A DNA stretch of 64,000 bases from Sanguinoderma infundibulare (Eukaryota; Basidiomycota; Agaricomycetes; Polyporales; Polyporaceae). The notes below the pieces were generated by a model, which had not been told where the DNA came from, did no database searches, and saw nothing but the letters and a program-made list of their open reading frames with translations. The stretch is taken from assembly GCA_032821775.1 (NCBI GenBank), contig JAVLRN010000014.1, positions 62,001-126,000 on the forward strand, written 5' to 3'. Of the stretch, positions 36,001 to 46,161 are shown piece by piece (positions within the stretch are counted from its first letter, which is position 1; each line of letters starts with the position of its first letter). The translations under genes and the position numbers were made by a program.

Positions 36001-37496
36001 GCAACGAAAATCGGTTCAAGTCATGGTTCTGTCAACAACAGGCAAGCCATGACGATTGCGGGGGCCACGGAGAAATTCTGCTTTTTTTGTATCATCGGCG
36101 CAAAGAATGATTTTGACAAAACTAACAAGCCACTTCCACATCTCAGCAAATTCTCCTCGGTGCGATCAGTGGCCAGGGGACCGCGCTGAGGGACCCTGTG
36201 GCGTCGTGTAGTCTAGTTGCCGCTATATGCAGCCACACCGCCCAACGACCTGCATAGCGCTCCGCTCACCGGCAGGAATGCCGCTGAGGTCAACTGATGA
36301 ACCGCCGTCATCGTCATGTTCCTTGTCATGCAACAATAGTGACCTCACTTGCCCACTTACGTCGTACCCCAACCCGTACTAGCCGCCCCGGAGATAGAGC
36401 TTCCGGTCGACGGTCTGACATCCCGCGAGAATGGACTCGAATTTCATCGTGTCATGGATGCTTCAAACCTAAAACGCGGCCAAAATGGCCATCGCGGGAC
36501 TCGTCTGAGATACTAGTGACCTGCTAGCGGACACAGCGGCGTCAATCATAAACCGCCGTAGTGCGAGCGGGAGTCAGACGATCCAGGCAGCGTAAACGCA
36601 AGAGGAGACACGCCTGACCGCACTCCAATAGCTTTGTGTTGACCGCTCGTACTCGGAAATTGCAACGCAGGTGCCCCGCGGCACGCTGGCAAACACCTGC
36701 AGCCGCGAGCGAACCGCATTTAGAAACAAAGCACCGCGCGCGAGCCCACAGTCCAACGGTAAAACGCCGGGTGATTCGGTCGCGGCTGGACGCATGGCTA
36801 GTCCGAGATGAGGGAGGAACTGTGGAGCCAGAACTCTGCTGACAGCAGAATACGAATTACGGTATCGCGCAGGTCCACTGTTCCGACAGACTCACCAAAC
36901 CTTACTGAGTCGCGCCATCCCGCACAATCGGCGACAGGAGCCGTGGGTCGGATCGCCAAAGTTACGACGAAGCCCGAATGTTCCTCGCAACAAAAAGAAA
37001 GGGGGAACACGTACCATAAGGACGAACAGAAGGTCCTCGAGGAGAAGCGCCTCCTGGATCTCCACCGGCACGCCGTACAGGGAACTCTCCTTCGCCTTCG
37101 CCTTTCCCTTGTCCCTGTGCCCACTTCCGAAGACCACGCGAGAGTTGAGTGGGGCGCGTACGAAAGACCGTTCCGCCTCGAATGAAGCTTCGTCGCGTCC
37201 TGACGAGGAAATGAGGTGATGGACTGGAACGGAGGTTGGGTTGAAAACGGACTTCGCCTCGCGCTTTCACGAGACACATGGACACGCACATCGACATCTT
37301 CAGCAATCCCATCGTCGACATACTGCCGATTGCGCCTAACGGATGCAATGGTGTCCGTAATCTGTGCGGAGACTGTATGAATGGTCGGCCTCCCGCCAAG
37401 GGCAAGACTAATACCTACTTTGTTGTATTCCTTCGTTGATAGTGTCAAGTTCTTCTTCTTCCCTCCCGTCCGTGTTCGTGGAGTGTACGGATCCAT
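33037..37496 (-). CDS. Gamma-tubulin complex component 2 (GCP2/Spc97)
   Basis: Twelve exons join in frame for 868 residues: 37496-37419, 37361-37162, 37114-37015, 35716-35620, 35568-35423, 35371-34808, 34750-34512, 34460-34027, 33964-33486, 33424-33258, 33196-33190 and 33132-33037. Family blocks are clear: EIQEALLLEDLLFVLM plus GIEGSYI, LEHAFNTSPQFTLQKLWFY, WKHKILLAGKYLNVIRECG, PLSLVISRKTILRYQLIFRF, TFEVLEPNWRKLE, DHVDFLDTCLKECMLTSSKL and the end VSLLPLVVRLNSIK. GCP2 pairs with GCP3 in the gamma-tubulin small complex that nucleates microtubules at spindle pole bodies. One exon is 7 nt and one intron is 1298 bp. The first three exons are less certain than the rest. Confidence 0.9.
35717..37014 (-). 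other. Anomalous 1298-bp intron in GCP2
   Basis: Donor GTACGT at 37014-37009 and acceptor CGTCAG at 35717 join LLFVLM to GIEGSYI in phase 0. Other introns of the gene are 47-62 bp. The interior has no gene recognised; it contains an 18-bp word shared with 32707 and scattered short open frames. Confidence 0.7.
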
Positions 37497-37715
37497 GGTT
37501 GGAGAAAAGTGCAGGTTGTGGTAATAGTCAAGTTTAAACGCGACCAGGCTGGCGTCTATCGCCAATAAAGTCGCATTAGTGTCGTAACAAAACAGACTTA
37601 TTCGATTGTTACACTATAACAGCATTACTTACTCCGCCAACTAGGCCGAAATTCTTGGCGGCTCCTCGTCACTTGTCCTGCGACCACCACGTCTCCTCGC
37701 GTTCTACACTGCTCC
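37497..37715. promoter_or_regulatory. Divergent 5' region, GCP2 / uS4m pseudogene
   Basis: 219 bp between the GCP2 start (minus) and the first ATG of the uS4m pseudogene (plus). It includes the region that must drive GCP2. It is AT-richer than its flanks around 37565-37640. Confidence 0.4.
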
Positions 37716-38592
37716 CATGGAGACTATCACGAACCGTGTTGGGTATAACAAAACACTTAACTGGCGACGGTGGACAGCGATGGTGCTCCTGCACGGTGAT
37801 TTCATTAATTGGAAGCTCTGCAAGCGGTGGTACCTTCCCGGGACTCTTTCCGACATCTGGCCGTCCGGCCGTCCGAGGCCCTGAAGAAGGTCTGGGATGC
37901 GGTACAATTGGACAGGTGGGCTTACAGGCAGGATGCGGCGCAGAACGCTCAGAAGCGGGTGGGGGAGGAGAGAAGGGGCTAGCGCCAGTCCGGAGCTTGA
38001 TGTTCAGGGAGGTCGAGTGTGGTCATATTCCGCGCATGCTTCCGCACAGCGTATGCGAGGTGAGGCGGTTCGTCATTCATGGAGATGTGCTACTGAGGGA
38101 AGGAGGTACGTCGTTAGTCGCATGTTGCTGCTACCACCGTGTCAACTGATTTTTCTTAGCACACCAACCCCAACACGCGTCTCGCACCCGGAGACATGGA
38201 ATCCGTCGGCCACATGGCGATACGCTCCCTTCAAGAGCGCCCTGAGCCGATCGAAGAAGGGGATTAAGCTGAGGGCACAACCAGGGTACGGATGCTGTTG
38301 AATCTTCGAAGGACATGAAGGGCCCGTCATCGTCGGCCTTCTCCAAAACAACCAAATCGTTCATCGTCGGGTTGACACCATTCAACCTTCCACCCTACGC
38401 GTCACCCTTCCTCATCACCGATGCATCATCCCCGCCTACCTCTTACCTTCGTTCCTGACGTGCTCTGTTATCTACCTCCGACACCCGACGGCTCCTCTTG
38501 GGTATTCGGAGATCCCGACGCCATGGGACGCTAATGAAGAGAAGGTTCGCTCGACGTGGGAGTGGTTCACGAAGCGTTGCATGCGGACGTAG
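37716..38592 (+). pseudogene. Mitochondrial ribosomal protein uS4m (NAM9) pseudogene
   Basis: In order, but in different frames, the plus strand keeps blocks of mitochondrial uS4: LHGDFINWKLCKRWYLPGTL, then MFREVECGHIPRML, CEVRRFVIHGDVLL (the S4 RNA-binding core), an intron with acceptor TTTCTTAG, HTNPNTRLAPGDMESV, FNLPPYASPFL, and the C-terminal VIYLRHPTAPLGYSEIPTPW with stop at 38590. A stop (TGA at about 37880) follows the first block, one follows IEEGD near 38270, and a frame change near 38415 separates the last two blocks. The intact protein binds 15S rRNA in the mitochondrial small subunit and is essential for mitochondrial translation, so a working copy should exist elsewhere unless these breaks are sequence errors. 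Confidence 0.72.
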
Positions 38593-38811
38593 ATGGTGTT
38601 CCCTCGTTGGTATGATAATGCATGGCTTATATGTGTCGATTGGAAGACGTGATGAAGGTTGAAGGTTGAAGGTCGGCGCACTCGAGCGACGCGTTGGATC
38701 GTGAGAGGAGGCTCCCAAAGGGTTCCCATTCCGTCTGAACGTCGCGCGCGCTCTCGCGCTTGTTCAACGGCCACCATCTGCACTCACTCTTCAGTTTCCA
38801 CGACCATGCTG

Positions 38812-39443
38812 TCGTTCCGGAGCCACCCCCCTGACAGGTCTCCGTCGACGGGGCAGTCACCTTCTTGCTTCTCAAATTCTACCAACACGTCAAGACTGTG
38901 CCGCGGTCCTCGGTGCTTGAGGACGAGCCGAAGAATGCCCTTTTGGACGACGTTGCGGAGCTGTCCACTGGCAGCATCAATGCCGGTATCCCGTTACGCT
39001 CGCCTGAGTCGCAGGATGGCTCGCTTGGGATGCTTCTTGCACTCCCTGGACGTATTGTTTGCACCCAGGGCCCGTGCATCAATCGTTGCGCCGAGCGGAG
39101 ATGCCGACCGGTCCTTGTAGCGCTCGCGACGAGGGGGTATCGCCTGCGCACAGACGCCACCAAAGTTCCTTATGTTCCACCTCACTCCCACCCCTATCTT
39201 GTCTCGCCCGCGGTCAGAACAAAACCCGGCGTGCACGTTCACGCTCGACCATACCCAGTTCTGGGACCTCAACGCGTTCAACGTGTCAGTCCCCCGGGCC
39301 CGCGAAGCAATGGGCCAAATGGGAGCGTGATTTCAAGGCGCGGATTGCCAGGATTGTGTGGCGCGTCGGGGCAACCACATCATGTTCGTAGGGCCCATCC
39401 CAATGGCCGAGGTTAAGCGCTTCAAGAGGTTCCTTCCTTTCCG
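38812..39443 (+). pseudogene. Unrecognised gene, frame-broken
   Basis: The plus strand reads VSVDGAVTFLLLKFYQHV from 38838 and continues through EDEPKNALLDDVAEL and GSLGMLLALPGRIV before the frame is lost near 39120. A second block in another frame, FWDLNAFNVSVPR (about 39270), then a shift to QWAKWERDFKARIARI and GNHIMFVGPIPMAEV, finishes near 39440. The amino-acid composition is that of a real protein, but I do not recognise the family. The shifts cannot be explained by introns with good splice sites, so it is probably a decayed gene. Confidence 0.4.
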
Positions 39444-40086
39444 GTGTAACTTACAGCAAACTGCAATGTTCACACCGGCATTACGGCTGGTCCAAGTTCC
39501 ATCATCGTCAGATTTCGCGTGAGCACCACACCAGGTCAACAGTGATAGTATTGCTTGCTTACTTGGAGCACAGTAGCTTCCAATGCGGGAGTGCGCGAGT
39601 TATGCAATCCATGACTGATCTGACAGGTTGACCGCGGGCAGTGCTGCCAGACTATGACCGTGTGTCAGTTGGCGCGATTGGGAGCTCATTTGGAGCCTAT
39701 ATGACGGATGCAATCTGCTCTATTGTGAACTAAGTTGTTCTTGGCAACCAACAACTGTCTGCCGTTTCCTTTGTCAGACTGGTTTAATCATTCATCTTTC
39801 CCAACAAGTCGCCGGGCTCCGTTCAAACACTGATCCGTGTTCGTCTCACCAGCCGTAAACACTGGCTCAGAGGCGGTATCCCGGTTTACCCCCAACCTTA
39901 CCCTCCTTACCCGCACTCTCTACGTTCAAGGACTCTCATCTTGACCCACTTTTCCTCCCATAACTCGAGTCTCTCTCGATCAGCAAGGGTGCTATGAGCG
40001 CGTTACCCAAGCATTCATGGAGAGTCCCGAATGTTGGAACAGGTATCAGTACATCGTCATCGCTTCCCAATATACGGTATTATTGA
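39444..40086. other. Intergenic, promoter side of the membrane glycoprotein gene
   Basis: No gene. The last 40 bp before the start at 40087 include CCCAATATACGGTATTATTG, an AT-rich stretch that could serve as a start-site region. Confidence 0.4.
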
Positions 40087-41274
40087 ATGCACAAGCCATT
40101 GCTCATTGCAGTCATACTTCCTCTTGCCCTCTTCTTTACGCCCTCAAATTCACGCTTGGTGAATGTCACCGTCGATGACCATTATGGCGACGAAATGAAC
40201 GGCGACATTCCTACGTATCTACCGAGTGGCGTCTGGCATAGTAGTTCCCCTGACTCGAATTGCCCCGAGTCGGAATGCCATATTACAAACGCCACTCTTG
40301 ACGTCAGCAAGATACATAACCAGAGCTGGCACGACGCCACTCCTCCCCATCAACCAGGTCAGATCGTGGTCAACTTCACGGGCACGGCCGTCTATGTGTA
40401 CAACATCGTACCGAACCAGCTCTTCGCAACAGTGACATTTGCCAACATCTCGTTCGCTATCGACGGTCAACTGGACGGCCACTTCATCCGGGCCCCCGAC
40501 CCGAGCCCGAACATCCTGTACAACCAACTGGTGTACTCCAATTCTGCACTCGCGAATGTCCCGCACAGCCTTGTCATGACGGCGAGTGGGTACAACAATT
40601 CACTCACCCTGTTTGATTACTTGGTATACACCACCGAAGCTCCCGACACGACACTGGCACCCGGGCCCTCCCTACAATCCTCTCCTTCCTTCTCCTCCAC
40701 CAACTCCCAGACGGCCACCAACTCTCAAACGGCCACCAACTCCCAAACGGCCACCATATCTCCATCCGCGGATGCCATCGCACCTGGATCTTCGTCTTCA
40801 AGAACCCACATTGGTACTGTTCTCGGAGCAGTTATTGGAAGTGTCGTTCTCCTGCTTGGCCTCGGATTCGGGGCGTACCTTGTCCATCGAAGGCGCTCTC
40901 ATCGGTACCTCGAGCATTCATCCGCTGTCCGTCCATTTGGAGTGGGAGTGGGCGGCGATAGGTACAGGGATCGACCAGTCTCTCCGGAGACCCTCGGTGG
41001 GATTGGGGGTAGACCGCATGTAACTGCCGGGACGTCGAAACAACGCGCGCAGATAACCCAGAGGCTCGAGACGCTGGAACGCGAGATGACTACTCTCGCG
41101 CCTGCCGAACCAGTCACTCAATCCCAGACTACCGCAAGCGGTGGTAGTGGGGCGGCACTTCGTGCATTGGAGATGGAAGTTGCGGCGCTCCGGAACGTGC
41201 TTGCTGGAATAAGCTCCCGTTTGGAGGACGAAGGCCGAAGGGACACGGAGTCGCTGCCGGGGTACGTGGAATAA
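40087..41274 (+). CDS. Single-pass membrane glycoprotein with lectin-like ectodomain
   Basis: One uninterrupted exon of 395 codons. A signal peptide (about residues 1-22, LLIAVILPLALFF) precedes an ectodomain rich in N-glycosylation sites, with IVVNFTGTAVYVYNIV and FANISFAIDGQL, a beta-sandwich pattern common in agaricomycete secreted and surface proteins. A Ser/Thr-rich stalk carries three perfect-to-near copies of TNSQTA. The membrane helix IGTVLGAVIGSVVLLLGLGF starts near residue 241 and is followed by basic HRRRSHR and a cytoplasmic tail with a short coiled coil (RLETLEREM). A cell-surface sensor or wall protein is likely; no ligand is implied by the sequence. It has no intron, unlike all its neighbours. 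Confidence 0.82.
   Translation: MHKPLLIAVILPLALFFTPSNSRLVNVTVDDHYGDEMNGDIPTYLPSGVWHSSSPDSNCPESECHITNATLDVSKIHNQSWHDATPPHQPGQIVVNFTGTAVYVYNIVPNQLFATVTFANISFAIDGQLDGHFIRAPDPSPNILYNQLVYSNSALANVPHSLVMTASGYNNSLTLFDYLVYTTEAPDTTLAPGPSLQSSPSFSSTNSQTATNSQTATNSQTATISPSADAIAPGSSSSRTHIGTVLGAVIGSVVLLLGLGFGAYLVHRRRSHRYLEHSSAVRPFGVGVGGDRYRDRPVSPETLGGIGGRPHVTAGTSKQRAQITQRLETLEREMTTLAPAEPVTQSQTTASGGSGAALRALEMEVAALRNVLAGISSRLEDEGRRDTESLPGYVE
40699..40755 (+). repeat. Triplicated 18-bp unit in the glycoprotein stalk
   Basis: Three tandem 18-bp copies (ACCAACTCCCAGACGGCC type) encode TNSQTA repeats. Copy number could vary between strains. Confidence 0.85.
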
Positions 41275-42071
41275 GTCTCTGTGAACGTCGCATCATTGTT
41301 TGGTGAGTTAAACATACACGCATACAATCTCATCTAGGCTAACGTCTGAAAGTTTGGCACAGCCGCGTGATACGAAACTTGGAGACAAATTGGTAGTAAT
41401 TCAGGTTAGCGACCGGACCAGTCGTAATGAATATGGCAGGATACTTACTATAGTTACTCGCTGTGCTCCTACAGGCGACGTCCGCATCGTGTTTCTGAGG
41501 GCCCCACAATATATTCACGCATTGGACGACAGATTGGCAAGCCGTATACTATATTAGCTACTAGGCCCTAAAATACAGCTCTCGTTAGCGAACGTGTAGA
41601 GTAAGTGAGTGCCAATCAACGGTTAACGGTTGTACGTACAGCCTGGAACTTCAACTTGTTCCTTGCGGGTCTCGGGTAGGTCTGTGTTCGTCAATGACGT
41701 CGGAAACTGTGGTCTAAAGCTAAGTACGACTCGAGGTCGGCTGTTTGGCGATTTGTTTGGCGACCTCGGTGTACAAACAAACGACGTAGACCGGCGCTAA
41801 TCACTATCTCAACTGTCTCAAGTCTTGGGCCCCAGCTTCAGCGACCTGGTACCGGTCTCCTCTTCTTCTAGGCTAGCTAGGTACGTATTGGCCGCAGTCG
41901 GGAGTCGGGACGCTCAGGTGTTGCTGACGTCACGACATGGTGTATTGTATCCGATCAGTAGGTTACCGCTGGCAAGTGGCAACTCTTAGCTCCTTTCTTG
42001 CTGTCACCTCCTTCCCTTGATGGTCGTTCCCAATTCGACAGCGTTCCGCTTGGCTGTTGAATATTCTGCGG
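41275..42071. other. Intergenic region between glycoprotein and lipase genes
   Basis: No gene. A small hairpin, CGAGGTCG at 41732-41739 against CGACCTCG at 41761-41768, lies in the middle. The lipase promoter should lie in the last few hundred bases. Confidence 0.4.
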
Positions 42072-45000
42072 ATGTACAGCACACAGCTCCTCCGACGCCG
42101 TCCAGCGAAACTCGCTCCTCAGACAGTGTACTGCAGAAGCTTTCACCAGCGATATATCCAAGGCTGGAATACAGCATTCCAGCAATGGACTAACAGTCAC
42201 CAGGCAACAGCTGAGCATTCAATCAAACGTATGAGCTATTCGTCAACTTAATTTATCATGCTGACCGTCGTCATCTTGGATGCAGGTCAAATCTCATATC
42301 TTGGGTTTGCGTTCGGCACTGCGGCGTCTCTCGCTATCGGCGTACCTCTGTGGCACTCAATTGCTGATGATGCGCTCGAACTAACTCCCACCCAAGCCGC
42401 GTTAGGCCCATCTGTTCCCAGAGAGTCACTCGAGGTACGTCCGCACAACTGCAAGCCATCTCCCAAGAGGCCATAGTTATGACACATGGCTCCAGGTTGA
42501 TGCAACCGCCGACGTATTTGACAAGGTATATTCTACATGTCCCCTACTTTAGCACAACTTGTGTGTGGGCTTACCTAGTATTTGTTCCAGAGTACAACCA
42601 AGGTAAACCGGCACGCTTCGCTTCAACTGCAGCGCCTTGTATTCACCATTCGGCACGAACGGCGAAATTTCAGGGCCTCTCCTTCCTCAAGTCCTCAGCC
42701 CCTGTCCAAGCCATCTCGTCTTCGCTTTCTTCATGGAGGTGGCCCACGCTGCCAGCCCCAAACATCCAGTGGCCAGCTCCTTTTCCCATATCAGATCTCC
42801 AGGAACGCGTCTCGGCTCTGCTCCTCGAGTTGGGGCGTGGGCCTGGGTCGCTTTACGATGAGATTGTGAACACACCCCCGGACCTGGCTGTCAACCCGGA
42901 ATACGAGTGGGATGCCGAGATACGCATCGGAGACGACTTGTGTGTGGCCGAGCGCGCATTCTTGGGGGAGCGCAAGCGAAGGATGAGGGTTTCGTTCGCT
43001 AGGCTGATGGGTGTGCCTGAGAGCGAAGTTGACGAACGCGATCTGCCCATCGTCGCCATTGCTGGCTCAGGGGGAGGTCGGTCACTATCTTACGCGTTTG
43101 CGAGGCATGAGAGACCATTAGCCGCTGACATGCCAACGCCCATACTAGGCTTCCGCGCGATGCTGAACACGCTTGGTTCCCTTAGCGCAGCCCAATCGAC
43201 CGGGATCCTGGACTGTGTTGCTTATACGGCTGGGGTATCAGGTACGACATCACGGCCCTCGCAGTGGTCCGACGTTCATAACAAGGTTCTTCGTGTAGGA
43301 AGCTGCTGGGCACTGGGCATCCTGTATTCCGGAGTCGCAGGAAGCTTCATTCCCAAGGACGCTGCAGCACATGCGAGAGACCGCATCAGAACAAGTTACG
43401 TAGATATGGACACTCTAGACGCGCTGACCACCGTCCCTACGAACAAGGTACACTTTTTACATCTCCGTTCGGATCGGTACTGACCAGTTTGTTCTCAGTT
43501 CTTGTTGGTACGTGCTTGCCGCAAGCCATAGGAGTAGTCTTTTGACACGTCGCGTTGTTCAGTCCGGTCTGCTACGGAAAGCGGCTGGGGAGGCGGGTGA
43601 AGTATCGTTAGTGGATCTCTACGGCACCCTACTGTCGTCTAGACTGTACGTTCCTTCGGACATCGCACGATTGGACCCTCGCCATCTTTCGCTCCACTTC
43701 TTCCGCAGGAGCGTCGACAATGGCTCCCTTCCTCTCCCCGTGTTCAGCGCCATACAGAATGGTGCGGAGTCACAATTTGCGGATATTGCGAGTCGTTTCT
43801 CATATTATTCCACCTACAGTTCACCCCACACAGGAGCAGGCCGACGCGATCAAAGTCCTCGACAACGACTCGGCGTTGTCACGCACCGTCGACCGCGATC
43901 GTTCTGGTCACCGGCAGGGAGGGCATCAGACGTTGGCACGCAACATACGGTGGCTATGGTACGAGTTCACTCCTTACGAAGTTGGTTGCGATGAGATTGG
44001 AGGCAAGTCATGACGTCCAGACCGACAGCTCAACTCGACTGATGGTGGACTGTAGCATGGGTTCCGTCGTGGGCCTTGGGACGTCGGTTCATGTTTGGGA
44101 AGAATACAGAGCGTAAGGTGCGCGTACTTCTCAGTATATGTCCAATATGAGATTTACCAGAAGATTAGCCGGAAATTAGCTTTTCGATACTGGCTGGGTG
44201 AGTTGGTTCACCGATACCGGGTAGATGTGTCTTCACCATGCCAACTGGCAGTATCTTCGGGTCCGCATTCTGTGCTTCGTTGAAGGTCTGTCGCCCCTTA
44301 TTGTGAGCAAGTCTGATCCTGACTGATAGCGCTTCCTAGCATTACTTCCGAGAGATAGATCCCATGCTGCAAGTTCTACCAGTCCAATTGTACAGATGGC
44401 TCAAGGATATCGCCACGGAGAACGAATACGATCTAGGACTGATTCATCCCGTGCTCCCTGACGAGGTCAGTACATGCCTTTAAATCCTTCGATGGCGGAC
44501 GTTGAACATCAACAGCTTCCTAATTTTCTGAGAGGTCTTGCGGGACAACTACGCGATGGAAGTCCCCCTGAGATCACTGAACAAGAAACCCTGAGCTTCA
44601 TGGTGAGCGGACCCGTAATTTACTCTGTATTCTCTCCTCGTCAACATCGTACCGCGGATTAGGATGCTGGGGGTGAGTCACGTCTTTGATGGACCTTCAA
44701 GGGAACAATATCTGAAGCCATCCGGAAGCCGAGCTCAATATTCCGTACTATCCATTTTTGAGGAGAAATGTCGACTGTATTATTGCCTTGGATGCCAGCG
44801 CCGACTCCCAGGTACAGGTTTCCTTGTCAGCATCGCGTCGTCGTCGTTGACTTTTCAAATACTCGAACAGGATCTGTGGTTCAGTCGCGCAGAAGGTGAA
44901 GAATATAGTCCTCACGCGTTCTTTGGCGTATGCTGACGAGTAGCAGAACTTGCCGCCAAACGTGGCTTGAAGACATGGCCGAAGGGAGCAAGCTGGCCCG

Positions 45001-45671
45001 CACGCGTGTTGTCCGGCGACGATGGGGCCGGAGAAAGGTCTGTTGTGCTCGATTTTGAAGCGTCGACTCCGGACGCTGCCAACGTCAAGCTGGCCACGAC
45101 GCAAGTAGCTGCACTTGCCAAGCAAGCCGGAAAAGAGGAATCGAGCGAGGCTCGAGGCATGCCCACTGGTGCGTCCACGTGCCACCACTGTGATTCTTAA
45201 TGCTGAGATTTACTAGGCAAGCTTGATCCTGACGCTCGTCCGCGACCGTTGCACTCCTGCGAGGTATGGATCGGGTCGTCAACTTCGTCTGACGAAGTGT
45301 CCGCACGTCTGGACGAGCTCGACGAGGCTGCGCTTCTGAAGAGGGATGGGATTGGCGTGGTCTATATACCGCTGATTCCAAACGAGCGACGAGTTCCCGG
45401 ATTTGACCCGTTGAGCATTTCGACTTGGAGGCGCGAGGTCACTCCGGAGGAGAGCCAGCGACTATTGGACGTCGCGGAGGTAGGCCGATGGTCCGAGGAT
45501 GTCTGTGCGCCGCTGACATTGTTTCATCAGGGAAACTTCGAGGATAGTAGGGAGAAGATCGTGCGATTGCTTCGTGCTGTGTGGATGCGAAAGCGGATGG
45601 AGAGGCAGAAGAAAGAGTGGCAAGAACAGTTGGCACTTTTGCGTGAGCGATTGGGTGATGATCTGCGTTGA
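42072..45671 (+). CDS. Cytosolic phospholipase A2-like / lysophospholipase, many introns
   Basis: About 21 exons join by GT-AG introns (one GC-AG at about 44005). The N-terminus is Arg-rich, mitochondrial-like, followed by a hydrophobic segment (ISYLGFAFGTAASLAIGV). The cPLA2 catalytic region shows DLPIVAIAGSGGG split by an intron from FRAMLNTLGSL, then YTAGVSGSCWALG (nucleophile elbow GSCWALG), KAAGEAGEVSLVDLYGTLL, RWLWYEFTPYEVGCDEIG and NIPYYPFLRR. It should cleave acyl chains from phospholipids, possibly at mitochondria. Exons 42591-42602, 43499-43507 and one of 10 nt near 44662 are microexons that restore the family sequence exactly. Splicing around 43760 and 43890 is uncertain. The C-terminus is a charged coiled coil ending LLRERLGDDLR. 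Confidence 0.85.
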
Positions 45672-46161
45672 CATTTTCATTGGGCGTGCATGTCTCTCGG
45701 ATACTGAGCTAGCACAGTGGCCTTGAATTATAGTACAGCTAGTTCGCAGGGGTCAACAGGCCATCTGATAGATCGCGTATACGGTGCACACTGAGCTGCC
45801 TTCAGCATAGGTATGACGTAGTCTCTTGGGAAATATCACTCTTCACACAACCGGTCAAGCCACTCCATCCCCAGCGTTGAGGTACGCATGCTCTCAACCC
45901 TACTACGATGTCGTCCGCCGCTGTCGCTGATCCCCTCCTCTCGCATTCTCTGCGGCAGACGCCTCGTATGAAGAATGCAAGTTGGCTGGTCGTTCGGCTG
46001 ACCGTCGATCCCCTGCGAGCCGAACCGAACTAGCCCCCGGAGCACTGGTCAGCCTCTCAATAGCGAGGATAAGGTCGCCGCGGCTCACCAGTCTCCTTCC
46101 CCACTACTGCCACTAGGGTAGCTAGTTCCCGGCCAAGGTTCAGCTTCAACTCACCATCACC
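45672..46161. other. Leader of kinase K4
   Basis: No gene. The part close to the K4 start contains CTACTGCCACTAGGG, which recurs just upstream of K2, showing that flanking DNA moved with the gene. Confidence 0.5.
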
